Source: an uncultured bacterium (lineage in GTDB: Bacteria; Planctomycetota; UBA1135; GCA-002686595). From it: DNA of 64,000 nucleotides. Positions 26,701 through 36,924 of this stretch are shown piece by piece. The translations under genes were made by a program, and so were the position numbers. Where the stretch lies: NCBI GenBank assembly GCA_938075305.1, contig CALJGV010000041.1, positions 1 through 64,000 of the forward strand, given 5' to 3'. The stretch's first letter is position 1, and the number at the start of each line of letters is the position of its first letter. The notes under the pieces were generated by a model, which saw nothing but the letters and a program-made list of their open reading frames with translations, ran no database searches and had not been told where the DNA came from.

Positions 26701-26819
26701 CCGAGGGCGTCCCGGCGGTCGACAAGGGGCGGGAATTCGGCTTCGAGCCCGTCCCGGCCCCTGCGGTCGAGGAGGCGCCCACGGAGGCGGTTCCGGAGGG
26801 CGCTGCGAGCGAGGGGTGA
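23766..26819 (+). CDS. Exported S9-family prolyl oligopeptidase-like serine peptidase
   Basis: The 1017-residue protein has a signal peptide (LLWPQALLFTLIACPLVSGA). The first 680 residues form a beta-propeller with TolB/WD-like strands, interrupted by a Lys/Glu/Pro-rich linker near 190-240 (KEKASKRGGKKSRKDDRTKK). The alpha/beta-hydrolase domain has the triad Ser825 (GHSWGGYQ), Asp914 (LHNDEDGAVPW) and His946 (NGEAHGLRR). FDPTRKYPMMVYFYERNSDN is the usual domain opening. It probably cleaves short peptides in the periplasm. The acidic tail EEAPTEAVPEGAASEG is low-complexity. Confidence 0.92.
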   Translation: MRRLLWPQALLFTLIACPLVSGAPAAQDELGRRPLEHEDYDRWNSVRSSGLSPDGAWVAFTTRPADGDGTLTIRKIATQEQFTIERGSSASFTRDSRYAIYLVRPAEKEGEEGGRGGAGASLEILDLETERTVSLPGVRSFRLPEEASGWIVYTPSGGSEDAAARKGASEMSETYSIASGGLEPAGPVPAVTPEAPEKPKGEAGKTEAETPSEAAKEKASKRGGKKSRKDDRTKKNGSVLVLRDLATGMEQRIPDVSSHGFSKYGRWLVYATSATDAEDDGVFAMELATGEIQPLITGRGAYQSIAISEDEKRVAFLSDRDDYGPEKPSMSLYHWAEGDESAARIAGEETEGIPEGWWIAASGPRFTEDNRRLLFNTQPKPDDAGKTKAQLEKEKKARAKDPVVKLDIWHWKDDALQPRQLLQAEQERRRSYPALFDIEAGKVVQLATREMPSVRVDARSSSDMAVGTSSRRYAVSDSWESPGFSDSYVVDLKTGEARLVLERVRGTASMSPAGRFLTWWDPDQRKMFAMPTAGGDTVDLSEGIPTSLANELHDTPAPPRSYRTAGWLDGDAALLIYDRFDIWQVDPTGAEPARCLTGERGRAERLRYRYQSLDREARSIDPAQPMLLTVFDEGTKASGVARLDAATGEITTLLMLDERIGAPVKAKDADTLVMTRQTFRRYPDLWATTTAFESLKRLSWANPQQREYLWGTAELVHYETTEGVPLDGILYKPDNFDPTRKYPMMVYFYERNSDNLHRYVTPSAGSSSINYAFYVSRGYVLFVPDIPYTTGEPGISCANAVLPGVQSIVDMGFVDPDRIGVQGHSWGGYQIAYLVTMTNVFACAESGAPVSNMTSAYGGIRWASGMSRMFQYEKTQSRIGGTLWEARDLYLKNSPVFYADKIETPLLILHNDEDGAVPWYQGIELFVAMRRLGKPAWMLNYNGEAHGLRRKENRVDFARRMQQFFDHYLMDGPATRWIAEGVPAVDKGREFGFEPVPAPAVEEAPTEAVPEGAASEG

Positions 26820-26907
26820 CCCGCGCGCCGACAGGGCGACCTGACCGGCCTGAGATTGATGGACCTCTCCCTCGCAGCTTGAGCGGGGGAGAGAACACAA
26901 TGTCGCC

Positions 26908-29031
26908 ATGCCCAGGTCCCGCTACGAACTCGCCCTGCTGATCCCGGTCATCGCGCTGACGGTCGCCTGCCCGAAGGACACGTCGATCTTCGACGACCAG
27001 ACGCCGCCCACCGCGACCCTCGACTTCCCGTTCGACGGCGCGCTGGCGAGCGGGCCCGCGCTCACCTTCAGGGGTACGGCCCAGGACCCCTCCGGGGTGA
27101 CGTCGGTGACGGTCGACTTCGCCGAGGCGTCCACCTCGGACGGATACGCCACGTGGGAGGTCTCGCTGGAGATCCCGTCGGGGGACCTGTTCGTGCAGGT
27201 CGGGACGCGGGACCAGTTCAACTACGACCCCCAGGCGGTGACCATCAACATGGAGCGCCAGGGCGAACTGGTGGGGCCCACGGCGCTCGACTTCAACCCC
27301 TCGACGGGCCAGCTGGTCTTCACGGATGTGGAGCTCGAGGGCCTCTCGGGGCTCGTGCCGGCCGAGGCGCTCGTGCAGAACCTCAGCGCGCCGAACATAG
27401 GGCAGGGACCGGAGCTGGCTGGCTGCACGGGGGTCGCGGTGGACGGAGCGGCCGCGACCGCCTACGTCGTGGACTCGATCACCCCCGGGCTGCTCGCCGT
27501 GGACCTCAGCTCCGGGACGCGGACCGTCTTCTCCGACGGGGCCACCGGCGCGGGGGCGGCCTTCTCATCGCCCGTGGACGTCGCCCTGGACGCGACCGGT
27601 GCGCGGCTGCTGGTGACCGACGACGGGCTGGACGCGGTCATCGCGGTGGACCTCGCCACGGGCGACCGCTCGGTCTTCTCCGACGGGGTCACCGGCACCG
27701 GGGCGGCTCTGACCTCGCCGGCGGGGGTCGCCATCGACAGCGTCGGTGGAGCGCTCTACGTGGCGGATCGCGCTGGGTCCGTGGTGCAGGTGGACCTCAC
27801 GACGGGGGACCGGACGACGGTCTCCGGGGGAGGGACGGGCGCCGGCCCTGCCTTCTCGGCGCCGACCTACCTGAGCCTCGACCTCACCATGGATCGGCTG
27901 TACGTGAGCGATCTCGGCCTGGGGGCGATCCTCGAGGTGAACCTGACGTCGGGGGATCGGGTGGAGGTCTCAGGGCCGGGTGTGGGCACGGGGGATCTCT
28001 TCGACCAGCTCGAGGACCTCTGGCTGGACGAGGCCTCGGGCCGCCTGCTCGTGCTCGACAGCGACGCTCCGGCCGTTTGGTCGGTGGACCTCGCGACGGG
28101 GGACCGCACGATCTCCTACGAGTTCCGCCGGGGGACGGGGGACCGCGACGTGACCCTCGACGCTGTGACCACCGCTCCGGTGGGCGCCGACGCGATCTAC
28201 GCGGTGGCCCGAGGCGAGGCGGCCATCCTCCGGCTCGCGACGCCGAGCGGCGACCGGACCGTGCTCTCGGACGCCTCCACTGGTGCAGGCCCCGCTCTGA
28301 TCGAGCCGACGGATGCGCGAGCCCTGGCGCCGGGCGGCGCGGCGGGGCTCGACGGCCAGCTTCTGGTCGTGGATCGGGGCCAGGCGGCGCTGCTCTCCGT
28401 GGATCCTGTGACGGGGGACCGAACGGTGCTCTCGGCCGGTGGGACGGGGACGGGGGCTGCCTTCGTGGACCCCGCAGGCGTCGCGGTGGACGCCACCGGG
28501 GCCATCGCCTGGGTCACGGACCTGGGCGCAGATGCGGTGGTGGAGGTGGACCTCGCCACGGGCAATCGGACCACGATCTCCGGCGGAGGTATCGGGGCCG
28601 GGCCGGCCTTCGACGCCCCGGTCCGCGCGCTCCAGGACCCGGGTGACCCCGGCCGGCTGCTCGTGATGGACCGCGGCCTGCTGGCCGTCGTCGCCGTGCA
28701 GCTGACGTCGGGCGCCGGAGCGGGAGACCGGACGGTCCTCTCCGACGGCACCACGGGCACGGGCGATCCGTTCCAGTCCCTGGCAGGCGCGGCGATGACC
28801 GCCGCCGGGCTCCTCGTGTGCGATCCCACCGCGGGCGAGCTGGTCCTGGTGGACCTCGCCTCGGGCGACCGGACCCTGGCCGCGGGCGGCGCCGTGGGCT
28901 TCGGCCCGCGCCTCGATGCTCCCAGTGGCCTCGCGGCGCGGACGGGGGGGGACGGCCTCTACCTCGTCACCGACGGGGCGACGTTCCTGGTGGAGCCCAC
29001 GGTGGGGGACCGGGTGGTCCTCTCCCTCTGA
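26908..29031 (+). CDS. Lipoprotein with tandem 49-residue beta-propeller repeats
   Basis: The 707-residue protein has a lipoprotein signal ending at Cys21 (ALTVAC). Residues 30-115 look like an Ig-like domain (TPPTATLDFPFDGALASG, FRGTAQDPSGVTSVTVDF). From about residue 198 the chain repeats a unit near VDLATGDRTVFSDG, then TGTGAAF, then GVAVDATGARLLVTD, roughly ten times with a 49-residue period, as expected of NHL/SMP-30-like propeller blades. The base sequence repeats as well, suggesting recent internal duplication. It is surface or periplasm exposed. No enzyme motif is seen. Binding or adhesion is a guess. Confidence 0.85.
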   Translation: MPRSRYELALLIPVIALTVACPKDTSIFDDQTPPTATLDFPFDGALASGPALTFRGTAQDPSGVTSVTVDFAEASTSDGYATWEVSLEIPSGDLFVQVGTRDQFNYDPQAVTINMERQGELVGPTALDFNPSTGQLVFTDVELEGLSGLVPAEALVQNLSAPNIGQGPELAGCTGVAVDGAAATAYVVDSITPGLLAVDLSSGTRTVFSDGATGAGAAFSSPVDVALDATGARLLVTDDGLDAVIAVDLATGDRSVFSDGVTGTGAALTSPAGVAIDSVGGALYVADRAGSVVQVDLTTGDRTTVSGGGTGAGPAFSAPTYLSLDLTMDRLYVSDLGLGAILEVNLTSGDRVEVSGPGVGTGDLFDQLEDLWLDEASGRLLVLDSDAPAVWSVDLATGDRTISYEFRRGTGDRDVTLDAVTTAPVGADAIYAVARGEAAILRLATPSGDRTVLSDASTGAGPALIEPTDARALAPGGAAGLDGQLLVVDRGQAALLSVDPVTGDRTVLSAGGTGTGAAFVDPAGVAVDATGAIAWVTDLGADAVVEVDLATGNRTTISGGGIGAGPAFDAPVRALQDPGDPGRLLVMDRGLLAVVAVQLTSGAGAGDRTVLSDGTTGTGDPFQSLAGAAMTAAGLLVCDPTAGELVLVDLASGDRTLAAGGAVGFGPRLDAPSGLAARTGGDGLYLVTDGATFLVEPTVGDRVVLSL
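27499..29028 (+). repeat. About ten tandem 147-bp repeats inside the propeller gene
   Basis: Units begin near 27499, 27646 and 27793 with 'GTGGACCTC..C..CGGG' and recur until the stop. Regular units encode 49 residues. Some later units carry insertions, for example the one with SGAGAGDRT. Confidence 0.75.
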
Positions 29032-29054
29032 GCAGTCGAGGCGCCCCCCGGGGA

Positions 29055-29071
29055 GCGGGCCAGGGGCCCGC
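29055..29071. terminator. Short hairpin between convergent genes
   Basis: GCGGGCC (29055-29061) and GGCCCGC (29065-29071) form a 7-bp stem with a 3-base loop between the propeller gene and the FKBP gene. It is a possible bidirectional terminator. Confidence 0.35.
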
Positions 29072-29077
29072 GGACCC

Positions 29078-29560
29078 TCAACGGACGCTGAGCAGCTCCA
29101 TCTCGAACTTGAGGTCGCCGCGCCCGGGGTACGCCAGCGCCTCCGGCATGAGGATCACGAAGCTGTCGCCCACCCGCATACGGGAGACGACCTTGTCCCA
29201 TCCGACGATGGCCTGGCCGGAGCCGACCTGGAACGTGAAGGGGCGGCTCCCCGGATCCAGCACCTCGCCGTTCGCCTTCATGGCCTTGTAGGCCAGCGTG
29301 GCGGTCTTCCCCGTGCCACAGGCGGCGCCGGAACCGTTGCCACGGACCTCGAGGATCTCGACGTCCGGGACCCCGTTCAATCCGGAGGGAATGGTGTCGC
29401 CCACGGACCACCCGGCCGCGGCGCTCGCGGTGTTCGTCGGAGGCGCAGCCTCGGCGGGGGCGGCGTCGGCCGGTGAATTCGGGGCCTCGGGAGCAGGCGC
29501 CTCGGTGCAGCAGGCGGTGAGCGCTGCGAGGAGCGCGGCGGAGAGGAGGGGGGCTTTCAT
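29078..29560 (-). CDS. FKBP-type peptidyl-prolyl isomerase lipoprotein
   Basis: The 160-residue protein has a lipoprotein signal (LLAALTAC, Cys17) and an Ala/Pro-rich linker to residue 48. The FKBP domain follows: ATLAYKAMKANGEVLDPGS, FTFQVGSGQAIVGWDKVVSR, MRVGDSFVILMPEALAYPGR and a final LKFEMELLSVR strand. Such proteins catalyse cis-trans isomerisation at proline and help folding of exported proteins. The rather divergent YPGRG loop replaces the usual YG, so activity may be weak. A Cys-Cys at 17-18 and one internal Cys are present. Confidence 0.87.
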   Translation of the reverse strand: MKAPLLSAALLAALTACCTEAPAPEAPNSPADAAPAEAAPPTNTASAAAGWSVGDTIPSGLNGVPDVEILEVRGNGSGAACGTGKTATLAYKAMKANGEVLDPGSRPFTFQVGSGQAIVGWDKVVSRMRVGDSFVILMPEALAYPGRGDLKFEMELLSVR

Positions 29561-29779
29561 GGTGGACCAAGGCTAGGGGATCGGAACCTCGGAGGCGATC
29601 CTCCGGCGCGAAGAGCGCCCCATCGGCGAGCAGCTGCCAGGGGGCCACCTTGGCGTTCTGGCTGGATGGAGGCGCCGGAGAGGAGCGATCTCTCCACGAT
29701 GGCCGCCTCGCGGTTGCCCGTGTGGTGGCGATTCTGGAGGCTAGGGGAGCACGCTCCCTCAGCACCCTGGAGAAGTCCC

Positions 29780-30742
29780 ATGAGATGGATGCCCGTTCAG
29801 AGTCTCGCCCTGCTGGCGTACAGCTTCGCGTCCTGCGCCAGTGGAGACCTGCGACCGATCCACGATGGCCCCGTGCCGCCGATGGTGCTGGACTCGAGCG
29901 GCCAGGTGGAGACCTCCGTCGCACCTCTTGGCCCCGGTCGCGTGGCGGTGGAGGACGTCGCGGCGGCCGCCGATGCTGGGCACAGGGACGGCGAGCCCTG
30001 GTCGACCTTCGGCCTCGAGGTGGGCAGCGTGAGCTCTGCGATCGACAGCACCGTGCGAGTCGGGCTCGCTGGCGCTGGCGTGGGGCTGGACCTGGAGGAC
30101 CTGCTCGGCCTGAACCGATCCAACACGACCGTAAAGGCCAGGGCTTTCTGGAGGTACACAGAGAACCAGCGCCATCGCGTGGACCTCTCCTGGCTCGATC
30201 TGAATCGGCGAGGCAAGAAGACCGTCACCCAGGACATCGAGATCGGGAACGGGGAGGTGATCACCGCAGGAACTACCGCCACTACCAGGCTAGATCTGCG
30301 GCTCATCAGGGCGCAGTACAGCTACTCCTTCTACCAGGACGACCGCGTGGACCTCGGCGTGGGCGGGAGCCTCTACGTGCTGCCCATCGACTTCCAGCTT
30401 GAGGCCACCGGCGTGTCGGACAACGCGGACTCGTTCGGGGTGACCGCGCCGCTCCCGGCGGTCGGGCTGCGCTTCGACTTCGCGATCACTCCGCGCTGGC
30501 TGCTCCAGAGCGACTTGAACCTCTTCTACATCGAGTTCGACGAGTACAGGGGCTCGCTGACCAGCTGGTCCGGGGGCGTGGAGTACCGGCCCTGGGATCA
30601 CTTCGCGCTCGGCCTCGGGCTGGAGTCCTTCGCCCTCGGGGTGGAGCAGAACGGCGGGACGGACGTGCCAGGCGTGAACGAGGCAGGCTCCATCGATCTC
30701 GGCTACATCGGGCTCGGGTTCACGCTGAAGACGCGCTGGTGA
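29780..30742 (+). CDS. Outer-membrane beta-barrel-like lipoprotein
   Basis: The 320-residue protein starts at ATG 29780, 7 bases after GGAG. The signal ends in the lipobox FASC (Cys19). After a disordered region to about residue 70, the sequence alternates in the manner of amphipathic beta-strands: FWRYTENQRHRVDLSWLDL, RLDLRLIRAQYSYSFYQDD, RVDLGVGGSLYVLPIDFQL, RFDFAITPRWLLQSDLNLFY, and a final GYIGLGFTLKTRW with terminal aromatic residue. This is typical of 8-12-stranded outer-membrane proteins. The combination of a possible lipid anchor with a barrel is unusual, and Cys19 may instead be part of a Sec signal. No substrate is implied. Confidence 0.75.
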   Translation: MRWMPVQSLALLAYSFASCASGDLRPIHDGPVPPMVLDSSGQVETSVAPLGPGRVAVEDVAAAADAGHRDGEPWSTFGLEVGSVSSAIDSTVRVGLAGAGVGLDLEDLLGLNRSNTTVKARAFWRYTENQRHRVDLSWLDLNRRGKKTVTQDIEIGNGEVITAGTTATTRLDLRLIRAQYSYSFYQDDRVDLGVGGSLYVLPIDFQLEATGVSDNADSFGVTAPLPAVGLRFDFAITPRWLLQSDLNLFYIEFDEYRGSLTSWSGGVEYRPWDHFALGLGLESFALGVEQNGGTDVPGVNEAGSIDLGYIGLGFTLKTRW

Positions 30743-30846
30743 GGGGCGAGGCGGTGGCGGTCACCGGCCGCGACAGCGCGTGGTAGCTTGGGGTCGCGCC
30801 CTCATCGACGCGCTCGCTCTCCCCGACAGGCACCACCCTCACCGCC

Positions 30847-31824
30847 ATGCTTCGCACCCTCTTTCTCCTCGCCGCGGCGGCCGCGCCCGCGCCCCTCTTC
30901 GCCGACGCAGAGGCGGTCCCCCCCAAGAAGCCCGTCCAGGTCTTCATCCTCGCGGGTCAATCGAACATGGTCGGCGCGGGCACGGTGCCCGCCAACCCTG
31001 ACCGCAACGGGGGGAAGGGGAGCCTCGAGTACCTCGTCACCGCGAAGGAGGCGAAGAAGCGCTGGTCGCACCTGGTCGACAAGAAGGGGGGGTGGATCGC
31101 CCGGGAGGATGTCTGGATCAACTACTTCGACCGCTACGGCGAGCTGACCCCGGGCTACGGAGGGAACGAGGGCCAGATCGGTCCGGAGCTGGGCTTCGGT
31201 CACGCCGTTGGGGAGGGCTGCGATGAGCAGGTCCTCCTCGTCAAGGTGGCCTGGGGCGGGAAGAGCATCGGCAAGGACTTCCGTCCGCCGAGCGCCGGCG
31301 GAGAGGTCGGCCCGGAGTACACCAAGCTCTTCGAGGAGATCCGTCGGGCCCTGGATGCCATCGAGGAGCGGTTCGAGGGTTACAAGGGGCAGGGCTTCGA
31401 GCTGGCCGGCATCGGGTGGCACCAGGGTTGGAACGACCGGGTGAACCAGGCCTTCAACGACGAGTACGAGAAGAACCTGGCTTGCTTTATCCGTGACGCA
31501 CGCAAGGAACTGGAGGCTCCCGACCTGCCGTTCGTCATCGCCGAGACCGGCATGAGCGGCCGCGAGGAGAAGCACCCAAGGGCGCTCTCGCTCATGCGGG
31601 CTCAGGCGAAGGTCGCCACCTACCGCGAGTTCAAGGGCAACGTGGCCTTCGTGGCGACCCGCGATTTCTATCGCCCGGGGGAGGAGTCGCCCTCGAACCA
31701 GGCGTACCACTGGAACAGCAACGCCGAGACCTACCTCCTCATCGGAGAGGGCATGGGCGAGGCCATGCTCGAGCTGCTCCCGAGGTACCGGAAGAAGCGC
31801 GCCAAGGCGGCGCGCGGCCGCTAG
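30847..31824 (+). CDS. Exported SASA-domain (sialate O-acetylesterase-like, CE6) esterase
   Basis: The 325-residue protein has a signal peptide (LFLLAAAAAPAPLFA). The SGNH-type nucleophile motif is FILAGQSNMVGAG (Ser39). ELAGIGWHQGWNDR is the oxyanion and Asp-bearing block. NQAYHWNSNAETYLLIGEGM holds the C-terminal catalytic His. The family removes acetyl groups from sialic acid or xylan. Planctomycetes have many such genes for polysaccharide breakdown. Its end overlaps the lipid operon's last gene by 4 bases on the opposite strand, leaving no room for a terminator. Confidence 0.9.
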   Translation: MLRTLFLLAAAAAPAPLFADAEAVPPKKPVQVFILAGQSNMVGAGTVPANPDRNGGKGSLEYLVTAKEAKKRWSHLVDKKGGWIAREDVWINYFDRYGELTPGYGGNEGQIGPELGFGHAVGEGCDEQVLLVKVAWGGKSIGKDFRPPSAGGEVGPEYTKLFEEIRRALDAIEERFEGYKGQGFELAGIGWHQGWNDRVNQAFNDEYEKNLACFIRDARKELEAPDLPFVIAETGMSGREEKHPRALSLMRAQAKVATYREFKGNVAFVATRDFYRPGEESPSNQAYHWNSNAETYLLIGEGMGEAMLELLPRYRKKRAKAARGR

Positions 31825-34378
31825 GCGTTCCGCGCGCCGGTCATCTGCTGGACGAGGTGCCGGACGGTCCGCGGGAGGAACCGCTGCCTGCGGACCCGGT
31901 GGATCACGTGATAGGCCGTGAGCCGGGTCACCAGCAGGGCGTGACGCGCTCGCGCGGCGTCGCGGGCCCAGGCCTCTCGGTCGAGGGGAATGCCCGACGC
32001 GCGCTCGAGGGCCACGCGGTGCGCCTCCACCCAGCGCTCCGGGTCCGCGGGACCGACGAAGGCCAGGAGCTCGACCAGGTCGCGCTGGGGGACGTCGAGG
32101 GTGGCGAGCTCCCAGTCGTAGGCGACGAGGCTGGGGCCGGTGTCGGAGCGCCGGAAGCCCACGTTGCGGGGGTTGAAGTCCCCGTGGATCAGGGTGCGGG
32201 GTGTGCCTGACGGGGCATCCTCCAGGAGCTCGTCGAGCACCCCTTCGAGATCCACTCCGCTCCAGCCATGGAAGTCCTCGGCGGCGCTCGCCGTGAGGGC
32301 GCGCCAGAATGGCGCGAGCTTCCGCAGCCGGTCGGGGGTTGGGGGCGCACCGATCCAGGGTGCTCCCTCGAGCTCATCGGCGCGGCCCAGATAGGCGGCG
32401 TGGATCGAGGCGAGGCCTTCCACGGCGGCCGAGAGGTGGGCGTCGGTCCAGTCTTCGGGGCGGTCCGCGGAGTCCATGAGCTCCAGGTCTCCAAGGTCCT
32501 CCATCAGGAGCCACCGTCGACCCTCGGCCTCGTCCACGTGGGTCCCCAGGTGCCGGGGCCGGTGGCTCGCGAGGGCCGGATCCGCGAGCAGCTGCGTCTC
32601 CCGCAGGTGCGCCCCCAGGAGGCCGGCCTCGAGTCCGTGCTCGCGCCAGCGAGCGCCGAGCTCGTCGCTGGCCATGGCGAAGACCCTGACGAGCACGCCG
32701 TGGAGCTCGTGGTCCTGCTGTCGGGCCTTGAGGACAGCGGTTCCCTCGGCCCCGTGCCAGCGGGAGAGTCCGCTGGCGGCGCCAAAGCGCCACGCGCCAA
32801 GCTCCGCCAGGATGCTGCTGCCCTCGAGGCGCTCCACCCCGGGGCGGGTGGCGCCGAGGCGGCGTTCCACGAAGGCGCGCTGCGCGGCGCGTTCGCTGGC
32901 CTCCTGCTCCTCGGGGCTCGCGGCCCGTGCGGGCGCGGCAGGGGGAGGAGCGAGGTACCCCGCGCTCTCTAGCCCCGCGGTCCACCGTTCCAGGAGGGTG
33001 GTGGTCGGCTCCGGGCAGCGATGCCCGTGGGCCTCGAGCCAGGCCGCGCTCGCGCCCGAGTCCACCTGGGTCCGCCGCGACTCCTCGTACTGCTGGGGGA
33101 GGGTGCAGGCGCCCTCCCCGCCGGGTCGGGACCGCAGGAACGGAAGCAGCGCCTTGAGGGCGTGGGTCGCGGGGGCGGCCTCGACCTCGGAGAGCCAGGC
33201 GTCGTAGGGGACGAGCCGCAGGTCGTGGCCGTAGAGCGCGTGCCACAGCACGACCTCACGGAAGGGGCGAGGGCGCGGGCTGACCAGGTGGAGCGCCACC
33301 TGACCATCGGGGCCCTGGGCCGCGCGCTCCGCGAGCGCGGCGGCCACGTGATCCACCGGGACCGCGTCCACGTTCCAGTCGAGGTCGGGGGCCAGGCCGA
33401 GCTCAATGCACCCCTTCATGAGGGCGGAGAGGAAGTCTCCAGGGTTCCCGGCGCCCGTTCGCGAGTCGCCGGCGACGAGGGACGGCCGCGCGATCGTGAT
33501 GGGGAGTCCCCGTCGCCCCGCCTCGAGGACAAGCTCCTCGGCCACGGCCTTCCCCGCGGCGTAGCCGAGGTCGAGCCCGCCGAGGTGCTCCAGGGGTTCC
33601 GCGCCCTCGTCCAGCTCATCCGCGCCATCGCGGGCGTAGAGGACGGAGATGGAGGAGCAGAAGTGGAAGGCCTTGGGCCGGTGCTCGCAGGCGAGGCGGA
33701 GCAGCTCCCGGGTGCCCTCGGCGTTGGACGTCCGAAGCGCGGCATAGGGGGAGACCCAGTCCACCTTCGCCGCGAGGTGGAGGACCGCGTCGACCTCCTC
33801 GCCGAGGCGAGCCCACGTGAACGGGTCGAGGCCGAGCCGGGGCCGCTCGAGGTCGCCGGCCAGGACCTCGATCCGATCCCCGGCGCCGTCGAGGCCCCGC
33901 GACGCCAGCGCCTCGACCACGCGGGCGCCGTCGCCCCCGCGGACCAGGCAGGTCACCCTGGCCTCCGTCGTCTGGAGGAGCTGGGCGAGGGTGTGGGCGC
34001 CGAGGAAGCCCGTGGCGCCCGTCATGAGCACGTGCTCCGGGGGACCTGCCGGTCGGGGCGCGAGGGGCGGCCGAATCTCCGCGGGAAGGGTCGCGTCGGA
34101 CCACGGGTCGGCGGTGCAGGTCGCGGTTCCCCTGGCGAGCCACTCCAGGGCGGCGCGGGGTGAGGGGTGCTCGTAGAGCAGCGTGTCGGGCACCGTCACC
34201 CCGAGCCGCTGCCGGAGCTCCTCGGTGAGCTCGACCGCGGTCACCGAGTCCAGGCCCAGCTCGAAGAGCGGCGCGTCGGGGTCCACGGCCTCGACCGGGA
34301 CCCCGAGGAGGTCGGCGATGCGGATCACGAGCCAGGCCAGGTCGGGATCGCCGGTTCCGAGGTGGGGGAGCGCGAGGG

Positions 34379-34382
<4 letters not shown>
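31821..34382 (-). CDS. Fused acyl carrier protein / thioester reductase / APH-type kinase
   Basis: The 853-residue protein has three parts. Residues 12-85 are an ACP with the phosphopantetheine Ser46 in LFELGLDSVTAVEL. Residues 115-490 are an NAD(P)H thioester reductase of the carboxylic-acid-reductase kind, with VLMTGATGFLGAH (119-130), the Y274-x3-K278 pair (LGYAAGKAVAEE) and GNPGDFLSALMKGC. Residues 510-853 are an aminoglycoside/choline-kinase-like fold with the Brenner loop HGDFNPRNVG (733-742) and YDWELATLD. The likely job is to hold an acyl chain received from the adjacent acyl-AMP ligase, release it reductively as aldehyde or alcohol, and phosphorylate a hydroxyl. Start and upstream stop overlap by 4 bases. 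The combination is unfamiliar to me. Confidence 0.85.
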
Positions 34383-36124
<1,742 letters not shown>

Positions 36125-36129
36125 GGTGG

Positions 36130-36924
36130 TCACTGGCGGCGCGCGGCCTTCCTCCGCTGGTGGACGGTGTTCAGGGCGTCGAACACCGCCGCGCGCTGTT
36201 CGTCCAGGGCCTCGACCGTCCACTCGCTGGTGTCGATCGTGGGCAGGACCTCTACGGTCACGGTGCCGGGGCGCACGTCGAGCCCGAGGCCCGGGTCCAC
36301 CGCGGGAGGGACCTCGATGTAGAAGGGGACGATGGGTGTCTGGAGGTCGGTCGCCATGTGGAAGGCACCCTTGTTGAAGGCGCCGAGCTCACCGGTGGTG
36401 ATCCGCTGTCCCTCGGGGGACAGGTAGACGGACTCCCCCGTGCGCTTCAGGGTGGCCGCAGCGCGGGCGAAGATCCGCTTGCGCGCCTCGGGGTACTCCT
36501 GGGGCACGGTCCAGAAGATCCCTGTCACGTAGCCGATCAGGCCGAGCGGCAGGATCTTCCGCAGGAACCCGGACAGGAAGAACCGCGCGCCGGGGAGCCC
36601 GAGCGCGATCAGCACGAACATGTCCACCGAGGACGTGTGGTTGGAGACGTAGACGGTCTGAGTCCGCGGAAACGGGAGCGCCCCGACGACCTTGAGGCGG
36701 ACGCCCCAGAGGGCGAGCACGGCGCGCCCGATCCAGGTGCTCAGGGCGAGGTACATGCGCCGGAACTGGAAGAGCGTCAGGACGGCGACGAGGAGCAGCA
36801 GGACGCTCCCCACGGACAGCGTCGTGAACACGATCGCGGAGAGGCACCAGAGCCGCAGGGTGGCGCGGAGCGAGCGCTCCTCGTCGCTGCGGGCCGAGCG
36901 CCCGACGCCGAGGAAGGTGCTCAC
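36130..36924 (-). CDS. PlsC-family acyltransferase (1-acylglycerol-3-phosphate acyltransferase-like)
   Basis: The 264-residue protein has two N-terminal hydrophobic helices (FTTLSVGSVLLLLVAVLTLF and a shorter one). The acyltransferase motifs are VSNHTSSVDMF (HX4D), GARFFLSGFLRKILPLGLIG (motif II), YLSPEGQRITTGELGAFNKG (motif III) and TPIVPFYIE (motif IV). It transfers an acyl chain to a glycerophosphate-like hydroxyl at the membrane. The GTG at 36924 is chosen because it overlaps the methyltransferase stop as GTGA, and the upstream frame is a shadow of that gene. It could use acyl-ACP made by the neighbouring FAAL. Confidence 0.9.
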   Translation of the reverse strand: MSTFLGVGRSARSDEERSLRATLRLWCLSAIVFTTLSVGSVLLLLVAVLTLFQFRRMYLALSTWIGRAVLALWGVRLKVVGALPFPRTQTVYVSNHTSSVDMFVLIALGLPGARFFLSGFLRKILPLGLIGYVTGIFWTVPQEYPEARKRIFARAAATLKRTGESVYLSPEGQRITTGELGAFNKGAFHMATDLQTPIVPFYIEVPPAVDPGLGLDVRPGTVTVEVLPTIDTSEWTVEALDEQRAAVFDALNTVHQRRKAARRQ

